Positions 53,301 through 62,758 of a DNA stretch of 64,000 nucleotides are shown one piece after another (within the stretch, counting starts at the first letter, position 1; every line of letters begins with the position of its first letter). The position numbers and the translations under genes were made by a program. This stretch comes from Fluviicola sp. (GTDB lineage: Bacteria > Bacteroidota > Bacteroidia > Flavobacteriales_D > Crocinitomicaceae), in NCBI GenBank assembly GCA_020849495.1, contig JADLGD010000111.1, forward strand, positions 37,106 to 101,105, in the 5' to 3' direction. The notes beneath the pieces are model-generated. The model saw only the letters and a list, made by a program, of their open reading frames with translations. It was not told the origin of the DNA and did not search any database.

Positions 53301-53457
53301 CAACCCAGTCTTCATTTTCACCGTACGCATCTGTTGGTCCAGTGACATTTGAACAGGAATATTCGTTGATAAAAATTTGAGCTGAAAGGTCGTTTATCCA
53401 ACCTAAACAACAAATCAAAATACTTAATATTAGCGTTTTTGAGTAAAGTAACTTCAT
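50365..53457 (-). CDS. Secreted multidomain CotH-kinase-like protein with T9SS type B sorting domain
   Basis: The 1030-residue protein has a signal peptide (1-26) and, in order: a lamin-tail domain (about 27-165), a chitobiase/hexosaminidase C-terminal-type beta domain (about 175-250), a CotH kinase domain (about 270-640; [29 protein letters not shown]), an InlB-type repeat (about 650-745), calcium-binding thrombospondin type 3 repeats (about 745-935, with repeated DTDGDG motifs), and a gliding-motility-associated (type B) sorting domain ([14 protein letters not shown] to the end, about 943-1030). It is probably displayed on the cell surface. CotH kinases phosphorylate secreted proteins in spores; the substrate here is unknown. 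It precedes its PorP/SprF partner by two bases. Confidence 0.9.
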   Translation of the reverse strand: MKLLYSKTLILSILICCLGWINDLSAQIFINEYSCSNVTGPTDAYGENEDWVELYNAGGAAVDLTGYYLSDKSNNLTKWQIPSGTINNNGYKMIYASGRNTVNGTQLHPNFTLVQTKNEWIILTMPDGTTVVDSIKIVHMTKSNHSVGRQTNGAATWKLFTTPTPGAANSGALNFYTPTPVFSVAPGFYAGTQSVSITCSNAAATIRYTLDGSVPTTTSTLYAGPISITSTKVLRAKAFSTDEPSFTASGTYFINVNHTVPVVSVAGAGNGSVASLLAGNSGISPQGFFEIWEADQTFVDKGEGEFNKHGNDSWAYDQRGFDFIMRDQFGYDHEIDHQIFPETPRDNYQRLILKPGASDNYPFENGGAHIRDAFVHTLSQKADLKLDERTWRPCVVYVNGQYWGVYELREKVDDADYTDFYANQDKFNLQYLKTWGATWSEYGGAQAQTDWDALRTYITTNNMANAANFAYVDSQLNWESLVDYFVINSYIVSQDWLNWNTSWWRGMDPLGDKKKWRYSLWDMDACFGHYINYTGIPDASANADPCNVENLPNPGGQGHTDILQKLIDENPIVEQYYITRYVDLVNTYFSCDYMNFLLDSMINQITPEMTQHCTRWGGSLAGWQANVQDMRDFIDARCLALNQGMIDCYTLAGPFAFTVDVTPPLAGEVKVNSIWAPTYPWTTNYFGGINTNLVAKANPGFVFDHWEFTANTLVSPIAEDTNAMDVLAPVTVTAVFIADNPDLDGDGCLNVDEATAGTDPTNPDTDGDGENDCVEIGADPTNPTDTDGDGIIDALEPTTSDTDGDGVNDEADPANTDPCIPNPNAGPCDQDGDGLTNTEEAAEGTDPTNPDTDGDGINDGTEVTNNTNPLDQCDPPNALPACNIDTDGDGLLDGTEATIGTDPNNPDTDGDGINDGDEVTNNSNPLDPCDPLPVGDNCFLGFHLPTGFSPNGDGLNETFGPRVGKDVLSFTYYVYDRWGNRMFMSSDVAERWDGVFNGVKVNTGVYAFMAEVKFTDGRTETRSGNVTLIR
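50652..51222 (-). repeat. Thrombospondin type 3 coding repeats
   Basis: The segment encodes imperfect units of about 13 to 40 residues, several with the pattern [16 protein letters not shown]. At the DNA level it is a tandem repeat and may assemble poorly or vary between strains. It is coding sequence, not a separate element. Confidence 0.8.
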
Positions 53458-53631
53458 GGAGAGCAGTTTAACTAATCTCCAATTTTACGACATTTTTTTG
53501 TGAACCGAACTACCGTTTAATCAAAAAATCACACCTTTTACAACTATTGTTGACCTTTTTACATCATTATTTCAAGGAAATACTAATTTCAAAGTCAAAT
53601 TCACTTAATATTGTCATAACAATTTATTAAA

Positions 53632-54054
53632 ATGAAAAAAATACTCTTTGGTTGTGCTGCTGTATTGGTTTTAGCAGCTTGTAAAAAAGTAGAAGGTGAG
53701 GGTGGAAAAAGTTCCATCACTGGAAAAATCACCATTACTGAAAAACTTTATATTAATGGAGCTTACTCGTCATCAGTAGATTACGATGGAGCTAAAGAAG
53801 ATGTGTATATTGTTTACGGTGACGATGACAACATATATGATGATAAAGTAGAGTGCAATTATGACGGATCGTTCAAGTTTGAATTTTTACAACCTGGAAC
53901 TTACACGATTTACGCATACAGTGAGCTTTTCAATCCTGGTCCTAATGCAACAAACAATGATGATGATTACTATTTACAAGAAGCTGTAATCAAAACAATT
54001 GAAGTTGGCAAAAAAGAAGATGCAGACATTGGAACCATTAATTTAATCAAATGA
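53632..54054 (+). CDS. Putative lipoprotein with SdrD/transthyretin-like region
   Basis: The 140-residue protein has a lipobox (VLVLAAC, C17). The rest is beta-rich and acidic, with GDDDNIYDDKVECNYDGSFKFEFLQPGTYTIYAYSE, a pattern of small transthyretin-like carboxypeptidase-regulatory domains, and NNDDDYY, which could bind calcium. It overlaps the next gene by four bases, so the pair are co-translated. I do not recognise a family and give no function. Confidence 0.7.
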   Translation: MKKILFGCAAVLVLAACKKVEGEGGKSSITGKITITEKLYINGAYSSSVDYDGAKEDVYIVYGDDDNIYDDKVECNYDGSFKFEFLQPGTYTIYAYSELFNPGPNATNNDDDYYLQEAVIKTIEVGKKEDADIGTINLIK

Positions 54055-54716
54055 GAAGGCTAATAGTAATCTTTAGCTTACTTTTTTCAATTGTTTCATT
54101 TGGACAAGATCGAGGTGAATTTTGGTTTGCAGCAGGTGTTAAAAGAGAAGTTGCAAAAAATTTCATTGCCGGAGCAAACACCAATGTTCGTATTAACTAT
54201 TACGGTAGTTTGCAAACCTTGTATCAAGAATTGAGTTTAAAAAGTGAGCATTTGGATTGGTTTCGACCGTCCATTGAATACCGTTTGATCACATCTTATG
54301 ATAAAAGAGGAAATTATTCCAATAGTAATCGGGTGAATATCAATTTAGATTTTAGACATAAAATTGATAACCTGAAATTGGGAGCACGTTTTCGACTTCA
54401 AACAAACATTGGAAGTGCAGCTTCTGGTGGTGGTGATTTAGATCCAGCTTTACGTTTTAAACCTTATTTGGCTTACGATAAAAAAGAATGGATGATTACT
54501 CCTGAAGTATCCACTGAATTTTTCTATACGACTGCGAATTCTGCAACAGGAGATCGTTTCAATCGTATGCGAATTGGTTTGACAGGAAATGTTGACTTAC
54601 CTGGTCCACATGAATTAGGAATTACCTACTATTATGGAAGAAAGTTCAATACAGGAAATCCTTATCAAGAGCATTTGCTGTCACTAGAATATACCTTTGA
54701 GTGGAAGAAAAAATAA
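54051..54716 (+). CDS. DUF2490-like outer-membrane barrel protein
   Basis: The 221-residue protein has a signal peptide (MRRLIVIFSLLFSIVSFG). FWFAAGVKREVAKNFIAG, RPSIEYRLITSYDKRGNYSNSNRVNINLDFRHK and the final HLLSLEYTFEWKKK are typical of DUF2490 barrels. The family occurs in many Bacteroidota, function unknown. It is coupled by ATGA overlap to a lipoprotein gene and followed by a strong terminator. Confidence 0.78.
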   Translation: MRRLIVIFSLLFSIVSFGQDRGEFWFAAGVKREVAKNFIAGANTNVRINYYGSLQTLYQELSLKSEHLDWFRPSIEYRLITSYDKRGNYSNSNRVNINLDFRHKIDNLKLGARFRLQTNIGSAASGGGDLDPALRFKPYLAYDKKEWMITPEVSTEFFYTTANSATGDRFNRMRIGLTGNVDLPGPHELGITYYYGRKFNTGNPYQEHLLSLEYTFEWKKK

Positions 54717-54721
54717 GATTG

Positions 54722-54747
54722 AAAGTGGAGTTCGCTCCACTTTTTTT
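54722..54747 (+). terminator. Terminator with UUCG tetraloop after the DUF2490-like gene
   Basis: AAAGTGGAG (54722-54730), TTCG, CTCCACTTT (54735-54743), then further T's: a nine-pair stem closed by the stable UUCG loop. It lies five bases after the stop codon and may also serve rodA (-) weakly. Confidence 0.9.
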
Positions 54748-54752
54748 ATGCT

Positions 54753-56150
54753 TTATGACAAGACATCTCTTCGTTGACTATCCAGTTTCAACAAGATAAA
54801 CAACATGATAGAGAAAGACATCAACGATGAACCACCATAGCTGAAAAACGGCAAAGGAATACCAATTACTGGAGCTAAACCAATGTTCATCCCAATGTTG
54901 ACTGCAAAGTGATAAAACACAATCATTGCTACACAATAGGCATAAATCCGATTAAAAGCCGACCGCTGTCGTTCTGCAATAATGATGATACGGACGAGTA
55001 AAAACATGAACAGGAATACAATTACGGTACTCCCCACAAATCCCCATTCTTCTGCTAAAGGACAGAAAATAAAATCGGTTTCACTTTCAGGAACGTGATT
55101 CGAGCGCACACTGGCAACACTTGCTTGCTTGTAGCCTTTTCCAAACATGCCTCCTGATCCAACAGCTGCCATCGCACGGTTTCGGTTGTAATCTTTCCCA
55201 TCATCGTCTTTTCGCAATCCTAAAACCAACTCAATGCGGTCTTTCTGGTGTTGAGCTAAACTGGAAAACGAAAAATTGACTGCTGTAGAAACAGTACAGG
55301 AAAGTAACCAACCAGTTATGATGATCAGAAATACCCTGCTGCGATCTCTTTTTGCTGAAAGCCAACGAAGCACAAAATAAGACAAGATAGCCAAGATGGT
55401 AATCACAGAAATGACACCAATAAAACCGGGGATTAAAACACCTGGTAAAAAGGTCAATTCATATTGGTTCTTACTCATCAATAAAGTAATCACTGACAAG
55501 AAAACGACGTAAAACAAGATGGGAATAAAGTGACTTCCTACCCACGTTTGTTTGAAGCGAATCCCAGGAAAACTATTCACAATTTTCAATACCAAGGGAT
55601 CAAAAGTGATTCCTTCGCGATACATCACAAAGAAAAACGAGGTAAAAACGACAAAGGTTCCTGCATCCGGTTGCAAAAGAATCAATACCATGGGAATCAT
55701 CACAATAGCCAAGGCAATCAATACCGTTTGCATGTTTTGTTGCTTTACGTTTACACTCGAAATATAACTCGACAAAGCAATGGCCGTTGCAATTTTCATG
55801 AACTCTGCTGGCTGAATACCCATCGATCCAATTCCCAACCAAGCTCTAGCTCCATTGATGGGAGGAGTAAACAAGACCACAATCAACAACGAAAAACAAA
55901 ACAAATAGATGGGAATCGCAAACTTCCGGTAGATATCCGAATCAATCAAAAACACCACTAAACCTAAGAACAGGGAAATACTTACCCACATGATTTGTTT
56001 CCCATATTTTTGCGAGAAATCAAAAATACTGGGATGTTCTGGGTCATACGCTGCTGAATACACATTGGCAATTCCAATGATCAACATGGTCATGACAATG
56101 CCAAACAACCACCAATCGACGTGTCGGGTAAGGGAATCTTCGCGTCTCAT
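54753..56150 (-). CDS. rodA: Peptidoglycan glycosyltransferase RodA
   Basis: The 465-residue SEDS-family protein polymerises glycan strands for cell elongation. About ten membrane helices, VLGLRKDDDGKDYNRNRAMAAVGSGG (the long loop), PESETDFIFCPLAEEWGFVGS and the final IGIPLPFFSYGGSSLMS are visible. It overlaps mrdA by one base and ends the mreC-mreD-mrdA-rodA operon. Confidence 0.96.
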   Translation of the reverse strand: MRREDSLTRHVDWWLFGIVMTMLIIGIANVYSAAYDPEHPSIFDFSQKYGKQIMWVSISLFLGLVVFLIDSDIYRKFAIPIYLFCFSLLIVVLFTPPINGARAWLGIGSMGIQPAEFMKIATAIALSSYISSVNVKQQNMQTVLIALAIVMIPMVLILLQPDAGTFVVFTSFFFVMYREGITFDPLVLKIVNSFPGIRFKQTWVGSHFIPILFYVVFLSVITLLMSKNQYELTFLPGVLIPGFIGVISVITILAILSYFVLRWLSAKRDRSRVFLIIITGWLLSCTVSTAVNFSFSSLAQHQKDRIELVLGLRKDDDGKDYNRNRAMAAVGSGGMFGKGYKQASVASVRSNHVPESETDFIFCPLAEEWGFVGSTVIVFLFMFLLVRIIIIAERQRSAFNRIYAYCVAMIVFYHFAVNIGMNIGLAPVIGIPLPFFSYGGSSLMSFSIMLFILLKLDSQRRDVLS

Positions 56151-58027
56151 CAGTGCTTACTAGGGCGTTTTTTGACATTCAACAAATTGGCGTTTTTGAC
56201 ATAGTTTTCTTTTTCTTTGTCTTTCACCTTTTTCTTGAGGTATTTTTCTATCATTAAACTAGCCATTGGTGCTGCCCAAACACCACCAAATCCTGCATTT
56301 TCAATGAATACTGCGATCGCAATTTTAGGGTTTTCCATTGGAGCCATCGCAATGAACACAGAGTGATCTTCTCCATGTGGGTTTTGAGCTGTTCCTGTTT
56401 TACCACAAACAGTAATGCCTTCTACCGCTGCTTTTTTACCTGTTCCACCAGCTTCATACGTTACCCTTCTCATTCCTTCAATAATCGGTTCGAAATGAAT
56501 CGGATCTACTTTTGAATAATGTTTCTTTTTGAATTGAGGCAAAGAACCTTTATTGCCAATCGAACGCACAAAGTGTGGTGTGTAATACCAACCTTTATTC
56601 GCAATAATTGCGGCAATATTCGCCATTTGCAAAGGTGTTACTTTTACTTCTCCTTGACCAATTGAAATCGAACGAATGGTTGAAAACGCCCACGTATTAT
56701 GTCCGTACCATTTATCATAGTAAGCTGAATTTGGAATCAGTCCAGGTCGCATACCAGTAACATCCGTTTCAAACTCTTGTCCCAAACCAAAACTAAGAAT
56801 GTAATCGTACCAGTTATTCAAACCAATCTCTGCATCGGCAAACATGGATTTTTTCTTTCCTTGTTGAATGATGCGACGCATCACGTAGTAGAAATAAGGA
56901 TTGCATGAATATTTGATTCCGTCAGGTAAATTACCAGCTCCAGGGTGATTGTGACAACCGACCATGCTTTTGGTACAAGGGAAACCAGATTGTGGCGTGA
57001 TGACACCTTCTTGCAAACCTATCAAGGATTGCAGGAGTTTAAAAATGGATCCTGGCGGATATTCAGCTGCTAAAGGTCTTGGATACAAAGGTTTTCCTTC
57101 GTCTAATACCAACTTGGAATAGTTTTCATTGATGTTTTTGCGTCCTACCATCAAATTCGGGTCAAAACTTGGTGCAGAAACCATGGCTAAAATTTCTCCT
57201 GTTTTAGGCTCGATGGCAACGATACAACCACGTTTGTTTTGCATCAACATTTCACCATACACTTGCAACTGAATGTCTAAACCCAATGTTAAAGCTGGTC
57301 CTTGTTTGGCCATGGTATCGTATTTCCCATTTGCATAGGATTCAATGGCATTGTTCATGGCAGAAGTAACAACGTATTTGATCCCTTTTTGCCCGCGCAA
57401 TTCTTTTTCATAGAAACGCTCCAAGCCAGCTCTACCAATTAAATCGCCTCCACGGTAGAAATGATCTTCTTCCACTTCTTCTCGGGAAACTTCATTGAGG
57501 TAACCAAAGATATTCGCTCCACCAGCAAAAGGATAGGAACGCATGGACGTCAAATCTTCAAAAAAACCAGGGAAACGCTCCAAATGTGGAGCAATTCGGG
57601 TGATTTCTTCGATAGATAACTCCTTGATGAAGGGATAAGCACGTTGTTTCTGATAATTGTCTTGCCACTTTTTCGTGTTCTTATTGTAGTACCTTCCTTC
57701 TCCCTTTTTGATTTGATAGAAGCGGTTTTTGACTTTTTCAACAGTCCAACCCAACAATTCTGCAAAAGCGGCCGTGTCCAAATCAACAATTTCTTCTTCA
57801 CGCACCATGAGGTTGTAGTAACTTTTATTGGTCACTACTTTTTTGCCATTGCGATCATAAATCACTCCTCTTGGCGGGGTAATTTCTTTTCTTTTTTCAG
57901 CAATCTCTTGGGCACGCAATTTCCACTGATCATCTACTACTTGCATGAAAAACAAGCGTGTAAGGTAAATGGATCCTACTAATAGAATGAAAACAAGAAT
58001 GACATATTTTCGACCTTCGAGATTCAT
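56150..58027 (-). CDS. mrdA: Penicillin-binding protein 2 (elongation transpeptidase)
   Basis: The 625-residue bitopic protein has an N-terminal membrane helix (about 9-29), the PBP dimer domain, and a transpeptidase domain with S327-I-F-K330 (active serine and lysine), S374-C-N376 and K543-T-G545. This is the class B PBP that partners RodA. Its ATG overlaps mreD by four bases and its stop overlaps rodA by one base. The C-terminal KEKENYVKNANLLNVKKRPSKH tail is charged. Confidence 0.96.
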   Translation of the reverse strand: MNLEGRKYVILVFILLVGSIYLTRLFFMQVVDDQWKLRAQEIAEKRKEITPPRGVIYDRNGKKVVTNKSYYNLMVREEEIVDLDTAAFAELLGWTVEKVKNRFYQIKKGEGRYYNKNTKKWQDNYQKQRAYPFIKELSIEEITRIAPHLERFPGFFEDLTSMRSYPFAGGANIFGYLNEVSREEVEEDHFYRGGDLIGRAGLERFYEKELRGQKGIKYVVTSAMNNAIESYANGKYDTMAKQGPALTLGLDIQLQVYGEMLMQNKRGCIVAIEPKTGEILAMVSAPSFDPNLMVGRKNINENYSKLVLDEGKPLYPRPLAAEYPPGSIFKLLQSLIGLQEGVITPQSGFPCTKSMVGCHNHPGAGNLPDGIKYSCNPYFYYVMRRIIQQGKKKSMFADAEIGLNNWYDYILSFGLGQEFETDVTGMRPGLIPNSAYYDKWYGHNTWAFSTIRSISIGQGEVKVTPLQMANIAAIIANKGWYYTPHFVRSIGNKGSLPQFKKKHYSKVDPIHFEPIIEGMRRVTYEAGGTGKKAAVEGITVCGKTGTAQNPHGEDHSVFIAMAPMENPKIAIAVFIENAGFGGVWAAPMASLMIEKYLKKKVKDKEKENYVKNANLLNVKKRPSKH

Positions 58028-58542
58028 CGTTCAGCTTTCTTTTTTTGGAAAAAGATAAATTGCGTCAACAGAGCCAATAAGAAAGAAACTGGCAGAGATA
58101 AAACTAATTTTCTGAGGATCAATACGATTTCATTGATTTTAAACACTTCTACAATGAAGAACCAGATGTGATGAATAGAAAGCAACAAACCAAAAGTGAG
58201 CAAAAACCATCGGAACCCCATCGTATAAACACTGCTCACCTCGATGTTTTCATACCCATCTCTTGGAGAAAATAATTTAAAAATGATAGGTCGGAAAAAG
58301 GCGAATACCAATGCAGAAGACGCGTGTAAACCAAAAGTATTGGAAAAAGCATCAATGGTCAATCCAAAGAAAAAGGCAATAAGCATCAAAGGGATGGTTC
58401 CCATTTCAAAAGGCAAAAGCAAAATGAACAATGGATAGAGCATTGGATACATACCACCACCTATTTCCAAATTGTTCAAAACCAGTACTTGAAAAAGTAC
58501 AAACAAAATGAAACGGATGCTATTTGCTACAAATACATTCAT
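58024..58542 (-). CDS. mreD: Rod shape-determining protein MreD
   Basis: The 172-residue membrane protein has five or six helices; LILLPFEMGTIPLMLIAFFFGLTIDAF-like sequence and FGLHASSALVFAFFRP are family-typical. It links MreC to the elongation machinery. It starts on the last base of mreC and overlaps mrdA by four bases. Confidence 0.9.
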   Translation of the reverse strand: MNVFVANSIRFILFVLFQVLVLNNLEIGGGMYPMLYPLFILLLPFEMGTIPLMLIAFFFGLTIDAFSNTFGLHASSALVFAFFRPIIFKLFSPRDGYENIEVSSVYTMGFRWFLLTFGLLLSIHHIWFFIVEVFKINEIVLILRKLVLSLPVSFLLALLTQFIFFQKKKAER

Positions 58543-59390
58543 TAAAACTCGTTTTCTTCTTTATCCAACGGAATGGCATTTTGCATTGCTTCAATTTCAT
58601 CCAAGTGCAAATTTTTGACAACATACACTTGCTGAATCGTTCTAAAATCTTCTGCAACGAGGACTTGGATATCCCACAAAGGTTTCCCTTCAATGAATTT
58701 ACGGTTGGCAATATGTCCCACAGTATATCCTCTTGGGAAAATACCCGAACCACCTCTAGTTACTACACGTGACCATTTTTTCACGCGAATATCATTCGGA
58801 ATTCCACTCACTTGCACCATTCGTGGACTTTCTTGATCCCATTTCAACAAACCAAAAGCACCTCCCTTCGCCAACATCACGTCAATATTGATGTTTTTGG
58901 ATAAAATGGTTTTCACCAAGGAATAACGTGTTCCAACGGTATGAATAATCCCAACTACTCCTTTTGAGGAAATAACACCCATTCCGCGTTTCATTCCATG
59001 AATCGAACCCAAATCAATGGTCATGTAATTGTTGCGTTTATCGTAAGTGCTATTGATAACCGTAGCCGGAATATACTTGTATTGTTGCTTGAAAACAGTG
59101 TCATCAATCGTAATCAAATCTCGTTGAACTTGATAATTGGATGCTTTCAGGCGCTGACGCAACCAGCTATTTTCTTTTGCTAAATCGCGGTTGGTGTTTT
59201 CTAAGTTGAAATGTTTGGTTACATCATTTCGAACAGCCATCAATTTACCATTGATTGCTCCTGTTGTTGTAAGTGCTTGAAGTCGCGCAAACTCCGAATA
59301 GCTCATATACGTCGATAAGGCGATCACCTGAAGAACGGCAAACACCAAAAAAATCTGAAAACGACGGAAAAAAGCAATCAAATTGCGCAT
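58542..59390 (-). CDS. mreC: Rod shape-determining protein MreC
   Basis: The 282-residue protein has a membrane helix (about 12-30), a periplasmic coiled coil (about 60-95) and two beta domains with VINSTYDKRNNYMTIDLGSIHGMKRGMGVISSKGVVG and RVVTRGGSGIFPRGYTVGHI. It scaffolds PBP2 in elongation. It is the first gene of the operon; a TACTTTTG element (59402-59395) ends four bases before the ATG. Confidence 0.95.
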   Translation of the reverse strand: MRNLIAFFRRFQIFLVFAVLQVIALSTYMSYSEFARLQALTTTGAINGKLMAVRNDVTKHFNLENTNRDLAKENSWLRQRLKASNYQVQRDLITIDDTVFKQQYKYIPATVINSTYDKRNNYMTIDLGSIHGMKRGMGVISSKGVVGIIHTVGTRYSLVKTILSKNINIDVMLAKGGAFGLLKWDQESPRMVQVSGIPNDIRVKKWSRVVTRGGSGIFPRGYTVGHIANRKFIEGKPLWDIQVLVAEDFRTIQQVYVVKNLHLDEIEAMQNAIPLDKEENEF

Positions 59391-59394
59391 GGTG

Positions 59395-59402
59395 CAAAAG
59401 TA
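59395..59402 (-). promoter_or_regulatory. -7 promoter element directly upstream of mreC
   Basis: TACTTTTG on the minus strand matches TAnnTTTG and ends four bases before the mreC ATG. A clear -33 element is lacking. The position implies a transcript with almost no 5' UTR. Confidence 0.45.
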
Positions 59403-59462
59403 ATGAGATTAACTCATTTTTTGCTGCTTGAAAACAAAATAGTTATGAAGATTTTTTTTTGA

Positions 59463-60200
59463 TTAAAACACCGAAAGTGTGATGCCAAAAGTCAGCGGAC
59501 TTATTTGTGTACTGAACTCGTTATCAAACTGTTTAGCCAAACTGTAATCGGCAAAAAGTGCCCAATTTCTGATTCCGATTCGCGCATGCACGCCATAGGT
59601 AATTCCTTTAGCGCTTGGATAGTTCTTTTCTTTGGTTGGTCTTCCACTTCCAGTCCAAGATTTAGTTGAAGCTGCAAAACGGTAACCGAAGGTTCCTCCC
59701 AAATGGAATTTCACATGTCGCCATTTTTTAAGACGAAAACGCAATTCAAGTGGAATAGCAACGGTATGGGAGCTCATCAAACTTCTTGAAATCGGTGTGT
59801 TGAAAGTAGAATCAGGAAGGTACTGCACCACTTTTCTGGTTGAATCTAAGAATAAAGGATTGCTGAGTCCAACACGTTGATTTCTATAATTAATTCCAAT
59901 TCCAAGTGCTACGCCATTTCCTTCGTTTAAAGGGATGTCCCACATGGTGTGTATTCCCCAACCAAAAGATCCTCTAGGAGTTGTTTTCAAAAAGGATTTA
60001 TCCAACCAAGTCGTGTAATTGAGGTCCACCATCAAGCGGTCGTATTTACGCGGTTTTCCTTCTTTCGCAGGACGCCAACCGGTATTGAACCACATGATAC
60101 CTGGTCTGAATCGCGATGCAATCAAGGAATCCTTTCCATCGTATTGTCCAAATACAAAGGAAGTACTCCATAAAAAAACGATCAATTTAAACCACTTCAT
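59463..60200 (-). CDS. Putative outer-membrane protein (PorT-like barrel)
   Basis: The 245-residue product has a signal peptide (MKWFKLIVFLWSTSFVFG) and strands such as GWGIHTMWDIPL, IPLELRFRLKKWRHVKFHLGGTFGYRF and GVHARIGIRNWALFADYSL. The IPLELRFR and GGTFGYRF pieces recall PorT-type barrels, but similarity is not firm. The start overlaps the end of galE by 14 bases, so it is probably co-translated with it. Confidence 0.65.
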   Translation of the reverse strand: MKWFKLIVFLWSTSFVFGQYDGKDSLIASRFRPGIMWFNTGWRPAKEGKPRKYDRLMVDLNYTTWLDKSFLKTTPRGSFGWGIHTMWDIPLNEGNGVALGIGINYRNQRVGLSNPLFLDSTRKVVQYLPDSTFNTPISRSLMSSHTVAIPLELRFRLKKWRHVKFHLGGTFGYRFAASTKSWTGSGRPTKEKNYPSAKGITYGVHARIGIRNWALFADYSLAKQFDNEFSTQISPLTFGITLSVF

Positions 60201-61203
60201 GCTTCAAACGGTATTGTTCCCATCTCCAGGAATCTTCTATTGCTTTTTTGACACCTCTTTTCGCCGACCAATTTAAGATTTTATGTGCTTTTTCTACTTC
60301 AGCAAAAATGGCTTCCACATCACCTGCTCTTCTTGGCCCAAATTTCCAATTCAAGGATTTTCCTGTCACTTCTTCAAAAGCAGAGATGAGTTCTAAAACA
60401 GATGTTCCTTTTCCAGTTCCAATATTGATGATTTCAATTTCCTTATCTAGCTCCAAATTGATAGCAGCAATATGTGCAATAGCCAAATCTGTTACATGAA
60501 TGAAATCACGCAAACAAGTTCCATCTGTTGTTTGGTAATCAGAACCAAAGACTGTTAGTTGCTCACGTATTCCTGCAGCAGTTTGCGTCATATAAGGAAC
60601 AATGTTATTGGGAACACCTACTGGCAATTCTCCAATTTTCCCACTTTCATGTGCACCAATTGGATTAAAATAACGCAATAAAACAGCTTTAATCTTACCG
60701 TTTTTAGCCACATCTTTGATGATCTGCTCCGCCATTAATTTGGTCCAACCATAAGGTGAATTGGGAACTCCAAGCGGCGTTTCTTCTGTCACTTTTACAC
60801 TACCTGTTGGTGTGCCATAAACGGTACAAGAAGAAGAAAAAACCAACTTTTGCACGCCAAATTCCTCCATCATTTTTACTACCGACAAAACACCATTGAG
60901 GTTGTTTTGGTAATATTTAATGGGGTGTTCAACCGATTCACCCACCGCTTTAAACGCAGCAAAATGAATCACTCCTTCAAATTCATGTGCTTTAAATACA
61001 GTACGTAGTAAGACTTCATCCGAGCAATCACCTGTGATTACAGGGATCTCTCTACCACACAAGTCAAAAACGTTTTGCAAGGTTGCTGGTGAAGCATTCG
61101 AAAAATCATCGATAATAATTGGTTGAAAGCCACTCTTCACCAGTTCAACCACACAGTGTGAACCGATGTATCCTGCACCTCCAGTAACCAATATTTTTTT
61201 CAT
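60187..61203 (-). CDS. galE: UDP-glucose 4-epimerase
   Basis: The start is ATG 61203 (338 residues); a TTG one codon earlier is less likely. The NAD loop is GGAGYIGSH (8-16), SSSCTVYG lies at 123-130, and the catalytic Y151 and K155 lie in SPYGWTKLMAE. It interconverts UDP-glucose and UDP-galactose for sugar metabolism and surface polysaccharides; its neighbours point to the latter. It lies downstream of the flippase gene on the same strand, with an 82-base gap. Confidence 0.94.
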   Translation of the reverse strand: MKKILVTGGAGYIGSHCVVELVKSGFQPIIIDDFSNASPATLQNVFDLCGREIPVITGDCSDEVLLRTVFKAHEFEGVIHFAAFKAVGESVEHPIKYYQNNLNGVLSVVKMMEEFGVQKLVFSSSCTVYGTPTGSVKVTEETPLGVPNSPYGWTKLMAEQIIKDVAKNGKIKAVLLRYFNPIGAHESGKIGELPVGVPNNIVPYMTQTAAGIREQLTVFGSDYQTTDGTCLRDFIHVTDLAIAHIAAINLELDKEIEIINIGTGKGTSVLELISAFEEVTGKSLNWKFGPRRAGDVEAIFAEVEKAHKILNWSAKRGVKKAIEDSWRWEQYRLKHEVV

Positions 61204-61285
61204 CAATGAAATTTAATCGTTGTAAAGATAGTGGATTCGCTGGCAATTGGATGACCACTTATCCAGAAATCGTTTTTTGAATGAT

Positions 61286-62749
61286 TTACTCAATAGGTGT
61301 TGTTGCTTTGGAATCGTCTTTCTTAAGTAGTTTTAAAATCAAACTTACATCGATGATTTTCAAGCCAAAAATCAAGATTAACCATACAAATCCAAGCATT
61401 CCAATAAAAACAATTGGATGGAAGTTGTACTGAATTTGCAAAGCAAGAATACCTCCTAAAACACTTGCCAAAATCAATAAGCGCATCCATGTTCGGTGAG
61501 CTAAATGGTGTTTCATCACATAACGCACTTCCAAGTATTGCAAAACACCCATGACCAATTGTGAAACAAATGCTGCAATTGCTGTTCCAACCGCTCCAAG
61601 GAAAGGAATCAGAATGACATTCAAAATGATCATCGTAATCAAACTTAACAAAGCAATTTGATTCAACTTGCGCATCGATTGATTTGCTGTGAGCAAAGTT
61701 CCAAAAACGACCGTGAAACACATGGGGATGAAAGTCATGGATAAAAACACCCATGAATTGTAAGAGTAATTGTTGGCGTCTTTGTACAACAAGTCGAAAA
61801 TGAGTTCTTTCATTCCAATGGTAAACACCACCATCAATAATCCACCTGCAACCAATATATTCAAAGCACTAGTCATAATTCCAGTTGTGGAACCTTTCTC
61901 TTTCAATACCCTGGAATAAACTGGCAATAGAATACTACCAAACAAAACAGCAAACATCCAACAAGCATCCAACAAGCGGAAACTTTGGGTGTAATAGGCT
62001 ACTTGTTTGGTTCCATCTGGGTGAATTTTTTCAAGAAAAACGGCATCTAAACGAATACAAAGCATCATCAAAATCACCAAAATTGCATAGGGATACGATT
62101 GCTTGAGCATTGATAAGAAAAAATAGCCATCCCACTTGAATTTTGGCAAAGCGACTATTCTAAAATAAATGATGGCTGCAGTGAGCAATGAAATACCAGA
62201 AGAACTTACGAAAATGGCAATGAACCATTGCAAGGAAATGGGTTCCACAAAATTGGCATAAATCAACACTACACCTAGCACAAAATAAACAGAACGCTCT
62301 ACTACTGACAACACTGCATCCAAACCAAACTTCAATAATCCACCGGTGTAAGCTCGAACATAATTAACAGTGATGATACTCACTTGATGCATGATCAATA
62401 AACCGAGAATCCACCACCACTCCAACGGAAGTTGAATCACCAAATACAAACCCACAGTCCAAAGCACATAAACGCCAATCAATAGCGTTCGCAAAGTGAA
62501 TAAACGATCGTTGTATTTGTGAATCATGTGCGGATATTGCGCAATCATTCGTGTCATGAAATTGGTGATTCCCATATCCAATAACATGGAAAACAAAAAG
62601 GTGAAATTCAACACGGTTTGAAACGTTCCGTATTGATCCGAACCCAATTCGTTTTGCATCTTGATGTCGACCATGAAAATGGTAGCTGGCTTCACCAACA
62701 AATTCAACAACAAGGTAATTCCCAGACCTTTTAAAAAGAGTTTCTGCAT
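61286..62749 (-). CDS. Polysaccharide flippase of the MOP superfamily (Wzx-like)
   Basis: The 487-residue protein has about 12-14 membrane helices, beginning with LGITLLLNLLVKPATIFMVDIKMQNELGSDQYGTFQ and continuing in the typical pattern of oligosaccharide flippases. It ends in a charged tail. It would move lipid-linked sugar units across the inner membrane. It lies ten bases downstream of the FkbM gene and upstream of galE. Confidence 0.88.
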   Translation of the reverse strand: MQKLFLKGLGITLLLNLLVKPATIFMVDIKMQNELGSDQYGTFQTVLNFTFLFSMLLDMGITNFMTRMIAQYPHMIHKYNDRLFTLRTLLIGVYVLWTVGLYLVIQLPLEWWWILGLLIMHQVSIITVNYVRAYTGGLLKFGLDAVLSVVERSVYFVLGVVLIYANFVEPISLQWFIAIFVSSSGISLLTAAIIYFRIVALPKFKWDGYFFLSMLKQSYPYAILVILMMLCIRLDAVFLEKIHPDGTKQVAYYTQSFRLLDACWMFAVLFGSILLPVYSRVLKEKGSTTGIMTSALNILVAGGLLMVVFTIGMKELIFDLLYKDANNYSYNSWVFLSMTFIPMCFTVVFGTLLTANQSMRKLNQIALLSLITMIILNVILIPFLGAVGTAIAAFVSQLVMGVLQYLEVRYVMKHHLAHRTWMRLLILASVLGGILALQIQYNFHPIVFIGMLGFVWLILIFGLKIIDVSLILKLLKKDDSKATTPIE

Positions 62750-62758
62750 GACTGGAAA

